The translations under genes were made by a program, and so were the position numbers. Of a DNA stretch of 64,000 nt, positions 54,987 through 63,118 are shown piece after piece. Source of the stretch: JAJNPS01 sp031378845 (GTDB lineage Bacteria; Pseudomonadota; Alphaproteobacteria; Rhodobacterales; Rhodobacteraceae); contig JANNES010000026.1 of NCBI GenBank assembly GCA_031378845.1, positions 124,001 through 188,000 on the forward strand, in the 5' to 3' direction. The notes under the pieces were generated by a model. That model ran no database searches and was not told the origin of the DNA. It saw nothing but the letters and a program-made list of their open reading frames with translations. How positions within the stretch are numbered: position 1 is the first letter of the stretch; each line of letters begins with the position of its first letter.

Positions 54987-56359
54987 AGCCGCCCCCAAAG
55001 ATCATATTCCCCGGCCTCTTCGACCTTTACCGTCACGATATCGCCGGGCTTCAACGCCTCGAACCCCTCGTCGATGAACAGGTTGCCGTCGATTTCCGGC
55101 GCGTCAGCCTTGGTGCGGCAGGTGGCGCCTTCGTCATCAACCTCATCGACGATGACCTTCAGTACGCGGCCGACCTTGGCGGCCAGTTTCGCCTCGGAAA
55201 TGGCTTGCGCCTTTTCCATGAAACGATCCCAGCGGTCCTGCTTGACCTCTGCCGGCACGTGATCCGGCAAGGCGTTCGAGCGCGCCCCGGCGACGTTTTC
55301 GTACTGAAAGCAGCCGACCCGGTCGAGTTGCGCGTCATCCATCCAGTCGAGCAGTGTCTGAAATTCAGCTTCCGTCTCACCGGGATAGCCGACGATAAAC
55401 GTCGAGCGCAGCGCGATATCGGGGCAGACGGCGCGCCACGCGGCGATCTCGTCCAGCGTGCGGGCGGCGGCGGCGGGGCGGGCCATGCGGCGCAAGGTGT
55501 CGGGATGGGCGTGCTGAAAGGGGATGTCGAGGTAGGGCAGCACCAGCCCGCCCGCCATCAGCGGGATCAGGTCGCGCACATGCGGATAGGGATATACGTA
55601 GTGCAGCCGCACCCAGGCGCCCAAGCGACCCATTTCGCGCGCAAGGTCGGTGATATGGGCGCGCACGTCGCCGCCCTTCCAGGGACTGAGGTCGTGCTTG
55701 CGGTCCACCCCATAGGCGGATGTATCCTGAGAGATCACCAGCAGTTCGCGCACCCCTGCCTCGACCAGCTTTTCGGCCTCGCGCAGCACGGCATGGGCGG
55801 GGCGCGATTGCAGCAGGCCCCGCATGTCGGGGATGATGCAGAACTTGCACTTGTGGTTACAGCCCTCGGAGATCTTGAGATAGCTGTAGTGGCGCGGCGT
55901 CAGGGTGACGCCGGTCGCGGGCAAGAGGTCGATGAACGGATCGGGGCTGGGTGGGACGGCGGCGTGGACGGCGTCCAGCACCGCCTCGTATTGATGCGGC
56001 CCGGTGACGGCCAGCACGCGGGGATGTGCGCCGGTGATGTAGTCCGGCTCCGCCCCCAGACAGCCCGTCACGATGACCCGGCCGTTTTCCACCAGCGCCT
56101 CGCCGATGGCCTCCAGCGATTCCGCCTTGGCGCTGTCCAGAAACCCGCAGGTGTTCACGATCACCGCGTCGGCACCCTTGTAATCGGGAGAGATCGCGTA
56201 GCCCTCGGCGCGCAGGCGGGTGAGGATGCGTTCGCTGTCCACCAGCGCCTTGGGGCAGCCAAGCGAGACCATGCCGATGGTCGGCTGGCCCACGCGGCGC
56301 GTGTCAGGGATCAGGGACCGGGCAAGGTCGGGGCGGAGGAGGGGCGGATTTTGCGACAT
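54983..56359 (-). CDS. rimO: Ribosomal protein S12 methylthiotransferase
   Basis: A 458-residue radical-SAM enzyme that methylthiolates an aspartate of ribosomal protein S12. It has the N-terminal MTTase domain (GMVSLGCPKALVDSERIL, VNTCGFLDSAK, VTGCLGAEP, with three cluster Cys), then the radical-SAM motif EGCNHKCKFCIIPDMRG. The C-terminal TRAM domain follows (about residues 385-458). RimO rather than MiaB is indicated by the GCPKALVDSE sequence. It overlaps oxyR tail to tail by four bases. Confidence 0.96.
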   Translation of the reverse strand: MSQNPPLLRPDLARSLIPDTRRVGQPTIGMVSLGCPKALVDSERILTRLRAEGYAISPDYKGADAVIVNTCGFLDSAKAESLEAIGEALVENGRVIVTGCLGAEPDYITGAHPRVLAVTGPHQYEAVLDAVHAAVPPSPDPFIDLLPATGVTLTPRHYSYLKISEGCNHKCKFCIIPDMRGLLQSRPAHAVLREAEKLVEAGVRELLVISQDTSAYGVDRKHDLSPWKGGDVRAHITDLAREMGRLGAWVRLHYVYPYPHVRDLIPLMAGGLVLPYLDIPFQHAHPDTLRRMARPAAAARTLDEIAAWRAVCPDIALRSTFIVGYPGETEAEFQTLLDWMDDAQLDRVGCFQYENVAGARSNALPDHVPAEVKQDRWDRFMEKAQAISEAKLAAKVGRVLKVIVDEVDDEGATCRTKADAPEIDGNLFIDEGFEALKPGDIVTVKVEEAGEYDLWGRL

Positions 56360-56601
56360 GGGGGGCGGTATAGCGGGATTTGGGGGGCGAGGGTAGGGGG
56401 GTGTCCCGGTGAGGGACGTTTTTGGAAGTGAGGTAAATCAAGGGGTTGGGGTGAGGGAATTAAGGATGCGTTAGGGATCGGGGGGTTTTCGCAGCCGGTT
56501 GCAGGGAGTCCCCGTCCCCGCTAACGTGGGGTAACCATCGGGCGAACATGATGGACGGCAGGGGCCGGTGCGCCAATGATGCGCATCCAGCGGGGGCGGG
56601 T

Positions 56602-58242
56602 ATGAACCATCTTTACTATGGCGACAACCTGACGGTGCTGCGCGACAGCATCCGCGATGAAAGCGTCGATCTGATCTACCTGGACCCGCCGTTCAATTCC
56701 AACGCCAGCTACAACGTGCTGTTCAAGGGGCCAGCGGGGGCAGAGAGTGCCGCCCAGATCGAGGCGTTTGACGACACCTGGCACTGGAATGACTCCGCCG
56801 AGGCTGCGTTCGGCGATGTGATGCGCGGCGGCAATGCGGCGGCTAGCACCATGCTGCGGGCGATCCGGTCGTTTCTGGGCGACAAATATATTATGGGCTA
56901 TCTGGCCATGTTGGCGGTGCGGCTGGTGGAATTGCACCGGGTGTTGAAACCGACAGGCAGCCTGTATTTGCACTGTGACCCGACGGCGAGCCATTATCTG
57001 AAGATATTGCTGGATGCGGTGTTTGGGGCGGGGAGTTATCAGAACGAAATCAACTGGAAACGTACGACAACGCACAGTGATAGTAAGACGTGGAGCCGAG
57101 TTTCGGACATCATTCTGTTTTATACTAAGGGCAAGACGTTCATCTGGAATACACCACGCGAAGCGCATTCAGATGCATACTTGGCAAGTAAGTATCGCTA
57201 CGACGATAAGGATGGGCGGGGCGTATATAGGCTGGATAACATGACCAGCCCAAACCCGCGTCCCAATATGATGTATGAGTGGCAAGGCCACGAAAGCCCG
57301 CCAAAAGGTTGGCGCTATTCGTTGGAAACGATGACACGTTTGGATTCCGAGGGCCGGGTTTGGTATCCAACAACCAAGACTGGCGACAGAGACATTACTA
57401 AGCGACCGCAGTTGAAGCGTTATCTTGACGATCAAGCAGGGGGCGTAATGGGCACAGTCTGGACAGACATTCCCCCACTTAATTCCCAAGCCCAAGAACG
57501 CCTCGGCTACCCTACCCAGAAACCTGTGGCGCTGTTGGAGCGTATCCTCAATGCCTCCAGCAACCCCGGCGATGTGGTGCTGGACCCGTTTTGTGGCTGT
57601 GGCACCACGGTGCATGCGGCGCAAAAGCTGGGGCGGAGTTGGATCGGGATCGACGTCACCCACCTTGCCGTGGGTCTGATCGAAAAGCGGCTGCGCGAGG
57701 CGTTTGAGGGGATCGAATTCAAGACCCACGGCACCCCGCAGGACCTTGAGGGGGCAAGGAACCTTGCCGCGCGGGGGCGGGATGACAAGAATTACTACTT
57801 TGAATTCGAGAAATGGGCGCTGTCGCTGATCAATGCTCAGCCGGGGAACCTTTCAAAGAAAGGGGCCGACAAGGGGATCGACGGGAACCTTTACTTTGGC
57901 GCCAAGCACGAGGGGCGGGCGATTGTCAGCGTCAAGGCGGGGGACAACGTGGGGGTGGACATGATCCGCGTCCTTGATTCAGTCGTCAAACGTGAGAACG
58001 CCCAGATCGGCGTGTTCCTGACGCTGACCGAACCCACGCGCCCGATGATCACCGAAGCGGCGGGGGCGGGGCAGTTCATGCTGCCGGGGACGGACCTGTC
58101 GGTGCCGCGCATCCAGATCGTGACGATTGCCGAAGCGATGGCGTTGCGCGACCGGGCGGTGCGGGTGCCGCTGGTGCAGGCCAGCCATAAACGCGCGGCG
58201 CGGGAAGAGGATACCGGGCGGCAGGGGGCGATGGATTTGTGA
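56602..58242 (+). CDS. Site-specific DNA methyltransferase with C-terminal nuclease-like domain
   Basis: A 546-residue beta-class amino-methyltransferase. The ATG giving MNHLYYGDNLTVLRDS is used; a tandem ATG 17-18 codons upstream is in frame. DPPF is at residues 28-31, and the SAM motif DPFCGCGTTVHAAQ near residue 330 comes later, giving the beta order. The middle (bases about 57020-57490) is the expected target-recognition region and is much lower in GC than both flanks. After residue about 400, KGADKGIDGNLYF...IVSVKAG looks like a PD-(D/E)xK nuclease-like fold in which Ser replaces the usual Glu. No separate endonuclease gene is adjacent. It is distinct from CcrM. Confidence 0.87.
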   Translation: MNHLYYGDNLTVLRDSIRDESVDLIYLDPPFNSNASYNVLFKGPAGAESAAQIEAFDDTWHWNDSAEAAFGDVMRGGNAAASTMLRAIRSFLGDKYIMGYLAMLAVRLVELHRVLKPTGSLYLHCDPTASHYLKILLDAVFGAGSYQNEINWKRTTTHSDSKTWSRVSDIILFYTKGKTFIWNTPREAHSDAYLASKYRYDDKDGRGVYRLDNMTSPNPRPNMMYEWQGHESPPKGWRYSLETMTRLDSEGRVWYPTTKTGDRDITKRPQLKRYLDDQAGGVMGTVWTDIPPLNSQAQERLGYPTQKPVALLERILNASSNPGDVVLDPFCGCGTTVHAAQKLGRSWIGIDVTHLAVGLIEKRLREAFEGIEFKTHGTPQDLEGARNLAARGRDDKNYYFEFEKWALSLINAQPGNLSKKGADKGIDGNLYFGAKHEGRAIVSVKAGDNVGVDMIRVLDSVVKRENAQIGVFLTLTEPTRPMITEAAGAGQFMLPGTDLSVPRIQIVTIAEAMALRDRAVRVPLVQASHKRAAREEDTGRQGAMDL

Positions 58243-58326
58243 CGGTTGCGGGGGCGGTGCGTGCGAGCACACACCCTACCGGGCGGGCGGTGCGCCATGA
58301 ATGCGCAGCCTGCGACGGCGGCGGGG

Positions 58327-58460
58327 TGAACCCCGCCCTGCGGGTTGCGCACTCCTTGTCATCCCCGCGCAGGCGGGGACCCAGATGGTGTGGTGCAGAG
58401 GCAAGGATGGGTCCCGGCCTCCGCCGGAATGACAGCGGCGGGCATGTAGGGCGGGGTTCA
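58327..58460. repeat. Nested palindromic intergenic element
   Basis: The outer arms TGAACCCCGCCCT (58327-58339) and its exact inverse (58448-58460) enclose an inner imperfect palindrome. The inner one runs from TGTCATCCCCGC (58357) to CGCCGGAATGACA (near 58434). The inner part resembles the widespread GTCATCCCCGC...GGAATGAC intergenic repeats of proteobacteria. It lies between the convergent methyltransferase and cytochrome b561 genes and could act as a bidirectional terminator or a small mobile repeat. Confidence 0.7.
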
Positions 58461-58496
58461 GCTCGCCAATCGGCGCAACGGAAGTGTCACCCCCCC

Positions 58497-58997
58497 TTAT
58501 CGCCGCAAGCCCATCCGGCCCATCACCCCGTCCTTCTTGACCAGCCAGTGATACATCCCCGCCGCCACATGCAGCGCGATCACCGCCATCAGAACCGTCG
58601 CGCCGATCCCGTGCACGGCGCGGGCGCCGATGGTGTTGAACGTCTCGGGCAGAGTTCCCGTGCCGCCGAACACGATCCCTGGCAGGCCGAAATAAAGCGA
58701 CATCGCGACGCCGGACGCACACATCACGAACACCAGCCCGTAAAGCGCCCAATGCGCCACCGGGGCCAGCGCATTGGCCGCAGGTGGCGCACCGGTGCGC
58801 AGCCGGATCACCAGCCGTGTGATCATCAGGACAAGGATCGCGCCGCCGATGACGATGTGCACCGCCAGCACGAACGCCTTGTTCGGGTCGCTGTTCGGCA
58901 CCTCGTCCAGAGCGAACGTGCCCGCCGCCCACGAGACCACGATCAACACGGCCAGAAGCCAATGCAGGATGACGACGGGGGTGGCATAGCGGGTCAT
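58497..58997 (-). CDS. Cytochrome b561 family protein
   Basis: A 166-residue inner-membrane diheme cytochrome. It has four hydrophobic segments with His in the expected places: VILHWLLAVLI, LAVHIVIGGAILVL, VAHWALYGLVFVM and ALHVAAGMYHWLV. The start is the ATG giving MTRYATPVVILHW, with CGGAG upstream. It shuttles electrons between the quinone pool and a partner (in E. coli CybB, superoxide oxidation). It is separated from its neighbours by a palindromic element and a 243-base spacer in which I see no gene. Confidence 0.9.
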   Translation of the reverse strand: MTRYATPVVILHWLLAVLIVVSWAAGTFALDEVPNSDPNKAFVLAVHIVIGGAILVLMITRLVIRLRTGAPPAANALAPVAHWALYGLVFVMCASGVAMSLYFGLPGIVFGGTGTLPETFNTIGARAVHGIGATVLMAVIALHVAAGMYHWLVKKDGVMGRMGLRR

Positions 58998-59240
58998 GCG
59001 GCGGCTCCGGGTGGACGAACGGTTGCAACAGCGTGCCATCGCGACCGGTTCCTTGCAACGAAAACATGGGTCTGGCGCGCTGCAAAGGCACAAAGTGTCC
59101 CGACATGCGAGGTATGCATCCGGGCTGCACCTGATCGTGCGCCCTGTCGGCAGGTTGATGTGGGGACAGGTAAACCCGCCTTGCGGTAAAGTTCCCTTGC
59201 GCCTAGACTCAAAGCTAGCCGTGGTGGTTCGGAGGGTGCG

Positions 59241-61259
59241 ATGCGCGTGATCTTGCGTCTGGCCGGGGCGGTTCTGGTGCTGGCGGTGCTGGCGGTGATT
59301 GCGGTCCTGATGATCCCCGCCGAACGGGTTGCGGATGCGGCGGCGCGCCAGTTCACCGCGCTTACCGGACGCCAATTGCAGATCGAGGGATCGGTTCGGC
59401 CAAGTTTCTGGCCAGATCTTGGCGTGCGGACGGGTCCTGTGACCATCGCCAATGCCGGTTGGTCCGAGGCCGGGCCGATGCTGGAGGCCGAAAGCCTGCA
59501 GATCGGGGTCAATCTGGCCGGGCTTTTTGGCGGTGAGGTGCATGTGACGGGCCTGCAGGCGGTCCGCCCCCGCCTGATCCTGGAGCGGTCTGCCGAGGGC
59601 CAGGAAAACTGGGTCTTTGGCGGCGACAATGGCGGGACTGTGACGCCGTCGACGCCGGGCGTGGATGCGCCCTTTACCTTTGACCGGCTGGAGCTGACGG
59701 ACGCGACGCTGACCTTTATCGACCACGCGGCGGACCGGCGCTGGTCGGTCGAGGCGCTGGATCTCGTGGCGCAAAGCCCCGTATGGGCCGGTCCTGCCAG
59801 CCTGACCGCATCGGGGCGGATGAACGGGCAGGCAGTGGAGATGACGGTCGAGGCGGGGGTGTTTTCGGACCTGATCGGCGGGCGCGTGGTGCCCTTGACG
59901 CTGGCGCTGAAGGCTGGCGACGGATCCGCCGAATTTGAGGGCCGGGGCGGCTTGGAACCCTTGCAAGGCGAGGGGCGAATACGCGCGGAACTGGCTGATC
60001 TCAAGGCCATGGCGGCCCTATTGGGGATATCGCCGCCGACGCTGCCGCGGGGTCTGGGGGCACAGTCGGTTGGCCTCAACGGGGCGCTGACGGTGGCGGC
60101 GGATGGGCGGGTCTTTCTGCGCGAGGCAAAGCTCGTGCTTGATGGCAACGCCTTTGAAGGGGCGGCGGATCTGGCCACGGACGGGCCGCGACCCAAGCTG
60201 ACAGCGCAGCTTGCGGGCGGGCAGTTCGAACTGGAGACAGAGGCCAGCGAACGTTCGGCCAGCGGCGCGCCAGCAGGTGCGGGCTGGTCCGAAGAGGTGA
60301 TTGATGTCAGCGGCTTGGGGGCGATGGACGCCGATGTCGGCCTGTCGCTGTCTGGCGTGTCTGCGGGCGGGGTGACGCTGGGGCCGACCAAGCTGCGCAT
60401 GACACTGGACCGCGCCCGCGTGGTCTTTGATATCGCCGAGATGCAGGCTTATGGCGGCGGCGTCACGGGGCGGTTCGTGGTCAGCGGGCGCGGCGGGCTG
60501 TCGGTGGGCGGAAATCTGAGCTTTGCGGGCCTTGCGATGCAACCATTGCTCAGCGAGGTCGCGGGCTATGACCGGTTGACCGGCACGGGCGATCTGCAGG
60601 TCGAGTTTCTGGGTGTCGGCAATTCGATGGCCGAACTGATGCAAGGTCTCTCAGGCACGGGATCGCTGGCATTTTCGCAAGGCGAGGTGCGGGGCCTGGA
60701 CATTCTGGGGATGCTCAGGACGCTGGATGCGGGCTATGTGGGCGAAGGGCAGAAGACCGTGTTTGACGCGGTGACGGCCAGTTTCGCGATCGAGGGCGGG
60801 GTACTTGCGAACACTGATCTGACGCTGACCGGCCCGAACCTGAGTGCCACGGGCGCGGGCAAGGTGGGGATCGGCGCGCGCAACCTTGATTACCGGCTGC
60901 AGCCGGTCGCGCTGACGGAGGCAGATGGCACTGGTGGGGTCATGGTGCCCTTGCTGATCACCGGGTCATGGGATGACCCGAAGTTCCGGCTGGATCTGGA
61001 AAGCATCGCGCGCGAGCGGATGGAAGAAGAGGCGAAGCTTTTGGAAGAGCGCGCCCGCGCCGAAGCAAAGCGGCTGGAGCAAGACGCCAAGGCGGAGCTT
61101 GAAGCGCGGCTCAAGGACGAGCTGGGCGTCGAGATGCAGGAGGGCGAGAGCATCGAAGACGCGGCCCGCCGCCGCGCGCAAGAAGCGATTGATCAAGAGG
61201 CGGAGCGGTTGCTGCAGAACCTGCTTGGCAACCCGCAAGCGCCGGTCGCAGGGGAATAG
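59241..61259 (+). CDS. AsmA family protein
   Basis: A 672-residue protein with an N-terminal membrane anchor (residues about 5-25, LRLAGAVLVLAVLAVIAVLM). A long periplasmic beta-rich body follows, typical of AsmA-like lipid-transfer proteins (FTALTGRQLQIEGSVRPSFW near the start; GTGDLQVEFLGVGNS and LMQGLSGTGSLAFSQGEV in the C-terminal AsmA domain). The last 90 residues are a highly charged helix (ERMEEEAKLLEERARAEAKR), a probable coiled coil beyond the usual family end. It probably helps outer-membrane lipid transport or assembly. It ends with TAG, tail to tail with gcrA. Confidence 0.9.
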   Translation: MRVILRLAGAVLVLAVLAVIAVLMIPAERVADAAARQFTALTGRQLQIEGSVRPSFWPDLGVRTGPVTIANAGWSEAGPMLEAESLQIGVNLAGLFGGEVHVTGLQAVRPRLILERSAEGQENWVFGGDNGGTVTPSTPGVDAPFTFDRLELTDATLTFIDHAADRRWSVEALDLVAQSPVWAGPASLTASGRMNGQAVEMTVEAGVFSDLIGGRVVPLTLALKAGDGSAEFEGRGGLEPLQGEGRIRAELADLKAMAALLGISPPTLPRGLGAQSVGLNGALTVAADGRVFLREAKLVLDGNAFEGAADLATDGPRPKLTAQLAGGQFELETEASERSASGAPAGAGWSEEVIDVSGLGAMDADVGLSLSGVSAGGVTLGPTKLRMTLDRARVVFDIAEMQAYGGGVTGRFVVSGRGGLSVGGNLSFAGLAMQPLLSEVAGYDRLTGTGDLQVEFLGVGNSMAELMQGLSGTGSLAFSQGEVRGLDILGMLRTLDAGYVGEGQKTVFDAVTASFAIEGGVLANTDLTLTGPNLSATGAGKVGIGARNLDYRLQPVALTEADGTGGVMVPLLITGSWDDPKFRLDLESIARERMEEEAKLLEERARAEAKRLEQDAKAELEARLKDELGVEMQEGESIEDAARRRAQEAIDQEAERLLQNLLGNPQAPVAGE

Positions 61260-61310
61260 GGTCAAAATCCTGCAGAGGATTTTGCAAATTTCTTGGCAGG
61301 ACGTCTGGTC

Positions 61311-61934
61311 CTAACGTCGCCGGTCGCGCCGCGCGCTCATCGGCTGGAAGGCGACGCCCACATGCGCCTCGCAATAGGGCTTGCCCGCGACCGTGGGCAG
61401 GCCGCAAAACCAGAAATCATCCGTGGCAGGGTCGCCGATGGGCCATTTGCAGGTCCGCTCGGTCAATTCCATCAGCGTCAGCTTTTTCGCGCGCTTTTCG
61501 ACCTCGCGCACCGAGGCCAGTGCCTCGGGGCTGATCTCGTTCAGGCTGGGTTGCGGCGGCAGGGGCTGGCCTGCGGGCACGATGGCCTTGCGCAGGGGCA
61601 GCGGGGTCACATTGTTTGGGGCAGCCGAAGGGGCTGGGCGTTCTGGCGCGCGGGGGGCGGGTTCGCCGCGGGCCGCGACGGGCTCGGCGGCAGGCGCGGC
61701 GGAGCGGCTGGTTTCGGGCTTGCGCGCCGCACTCGCAGAGATGTCGGTCGGCTGAGCGTCGCCTTCGTCACCATGGCCAGCGCCCGTCACGCGGTTCGAC
61801 AGCCCCAGACGGTGCACCTTGCCGATGACCGCGTTGCGGGTCACGCCGCCCAATTCCTTGGCGATCTGGCTGGCCGATTGGCCATCCGCCCACATGCGTT
61901 TCAGCGTCTCGACACGCTCGTCGGTCCAGGACAT
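61311..61934 (-). CDS. gcrA: Cell-cycle regulator GcrA
   Basis: A 207-residue sigma-70 cofactor specific to alphaproteobacteria. The start is set at MSWTDERVETLKRMWADG, where the family begins; 16 upstream codons are excluded. The DNA-binding N-terminus continues QSASQIAKELGGVTRNAVIG. A Pro/Ala-rich linker (about residues 60-130) follows. The C-terminal RNA-polymerase-binding domain has RTCKWPIGDPATDDFWFCG and GKPYCEAHVGVAF. It acts at promoters methylated by CcrM (GANTC). No ccrM lies in the window. Confidence 0.95.
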   Translation of the reverse strand: MSWTDERVETLKRMWADGQSASQIAKELGGVTRNAVIGKVHRLGLSNRVTGAGHGDEGDAQPTDISASAARKPETSRSAAPAAEPVAARGEPAPRAPERPAPSAAPNNVTPLPLRKAIVPAGQPLPPQPSLNEISPEALASVREVEKRAKKLTLMELTERTCKWPIGDPATDDFWFCGLPTVAGKPYCEAHVGVAFQPMSARRDRRR

Positions 61935-62012
61935 GGGTTCATTCGCTCCGGTTGGGCTTGGTCGGTCTATTTTAGACAGCACGCGCCGGGATACAAGGCG
62001 ACGCGGCCAAGA

Positions 62013-63014
62013 TCAAGCGCGCCGCTGCGTTTGCGCGAGGAAGTCGAGCATTTGTGCAGAAGCCGCATCCGGCGACAAGGTTCCCGCGGCCACGCTTTCG
62101 GAAAAATCCGCCATCCTGGCCGCGATCGCCGGTGCTTGCAGCGCACCGAGCAGGCCCTGACGGACCTCATGTGCAAACCACGCTTGCGCCTGTTCGCCGC
62201 GACGCCGCGCCCAATGGCGCTGCGCCTTGCGCCAATTGGCAAGGGTCTGCATCTCGGCCCAGGCCGCGTCGATGCCAGTGCCCGTCAGCGCAGAGACGGC
62301 CATCGTCTTGGGAAAGTCGTCCGGATCTTGCAAACGCCGGCGCAAAAGCCGCAAGGCGCCCGCATATTCGGCCATCGTGCGCATGGCCGCAGGGGCCAGA
62401 TCGCCGTCGGTCTTGTTGACCAGGATCAGGTCGGCGATTTCCATGATGCCGCGCTTGACGCCCTGCAACTCGTCGCCGCCTGCCGGGGCCAGAAGCAGCA
62501 CAAAGAGGTCACAGATCTCGGCCACCATGGTTTCCGATTGGCCGACGCCGACCGTCTCGATCAGGACCACATCGAAACCTGCTGCCTCACAAAGCTGCAC
62601 CGCCTCACGCGAGCGACGCGCCACACCGCCCAACTGGGCCTGGGCAGGCGAGGGCCGGATGAACGCCGCAGGGGCGCGGGCCAGCCGTTCCATCCGGGTC
62701 TTGTCGCCAAGGATGGAGCCACCATTGCGCGCCGAGGACGGATCGACCGCCAGCACGGCGACCTTGAGGCCAGAGGCCACCAACATCAAACCGAACGCCT
62801 CGATGAAGGTCGATTTGCCAACACCGGGCGTGCCGGACAGGCCGATCCGCAGCGCCTGCCTGCCTGTGCTGCGCAGCGCCTCGATCAGGGCCACCGCCTC
62901 GGTGCGGTGATCGGCGCGCCCGCTTTCGACCAGCGTGATGGCCCGGGCAAGCGCGCGGCGTTCGCCTGCAAGAACGGCCCTGGCAAGTTCGCTGGTGGTC
63001 ATCCGGCCCTGCAT
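62013..63014 (-). CDS. meaB: Methylmalonyl-CoA mutase-associated GTPase
   Basis: A 333-residue G3E-family GTPase that protects and reactivates B12-dependent methylmalonyl-CoA mutase. The G1 loop is GLSGTPGVGKST, G3 lies in LIETVGVGQSE, and NKTDGD is the base-specificity motif. LAVDPSSARNGGSILGDKTR is diagnostic of the MeaB/ArgK group. An ATG four codons in (MTTSELARAVL) may be the true start. The mutase genes are not in the window. Confidence 0.93.
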   Translation of the reverse strand: MQGRMTTSELARAVLAGERRALARAITLVESGRADHRTEAVALIEALRSTGRQALRIGLSGTPGVGKSTFIEAFGLMLVASGLKVAVLAVDPSSARNGGSILGDKTRMERLARAPAAFIRPSPAQAQLGGVARRSREAVQLCEAAGFDVVLIETVGVGQSETMVAEICDLFVLLLAPAGGDELQGVKRGIMEIADLILVNKTDGDLAPAAMRTMAEYAGALRLLRRRLQDPDDFPKTMAVSALTGTGIDAAWAEMQTLANWRKAQRHWARRRGEQAQAWFAHEVRQGLLGALQAPAIAARMADFSESVAAGTLSPDAASAQMLDFLAQTQRRA

Positions 63015-63118
63015 TCGTGTTGCGCGTTGCCATGTCTAGCCTGACCGCTGCCCGATATGCCAGCGCGGTGTCGCAAAAGCCGCTGGCCCTGTGCGCGGCC
63101 TTTGGCGATAAGGCGGGG

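Noticed and set aside
56602..58242. The methyltransferase as CcrM, the partner of GcrA
   Set aside because: CcrM is about 360 residues with a different N-terminus and its own C-terminal domain. This protein is 546 residues with a nuclease-like tail.
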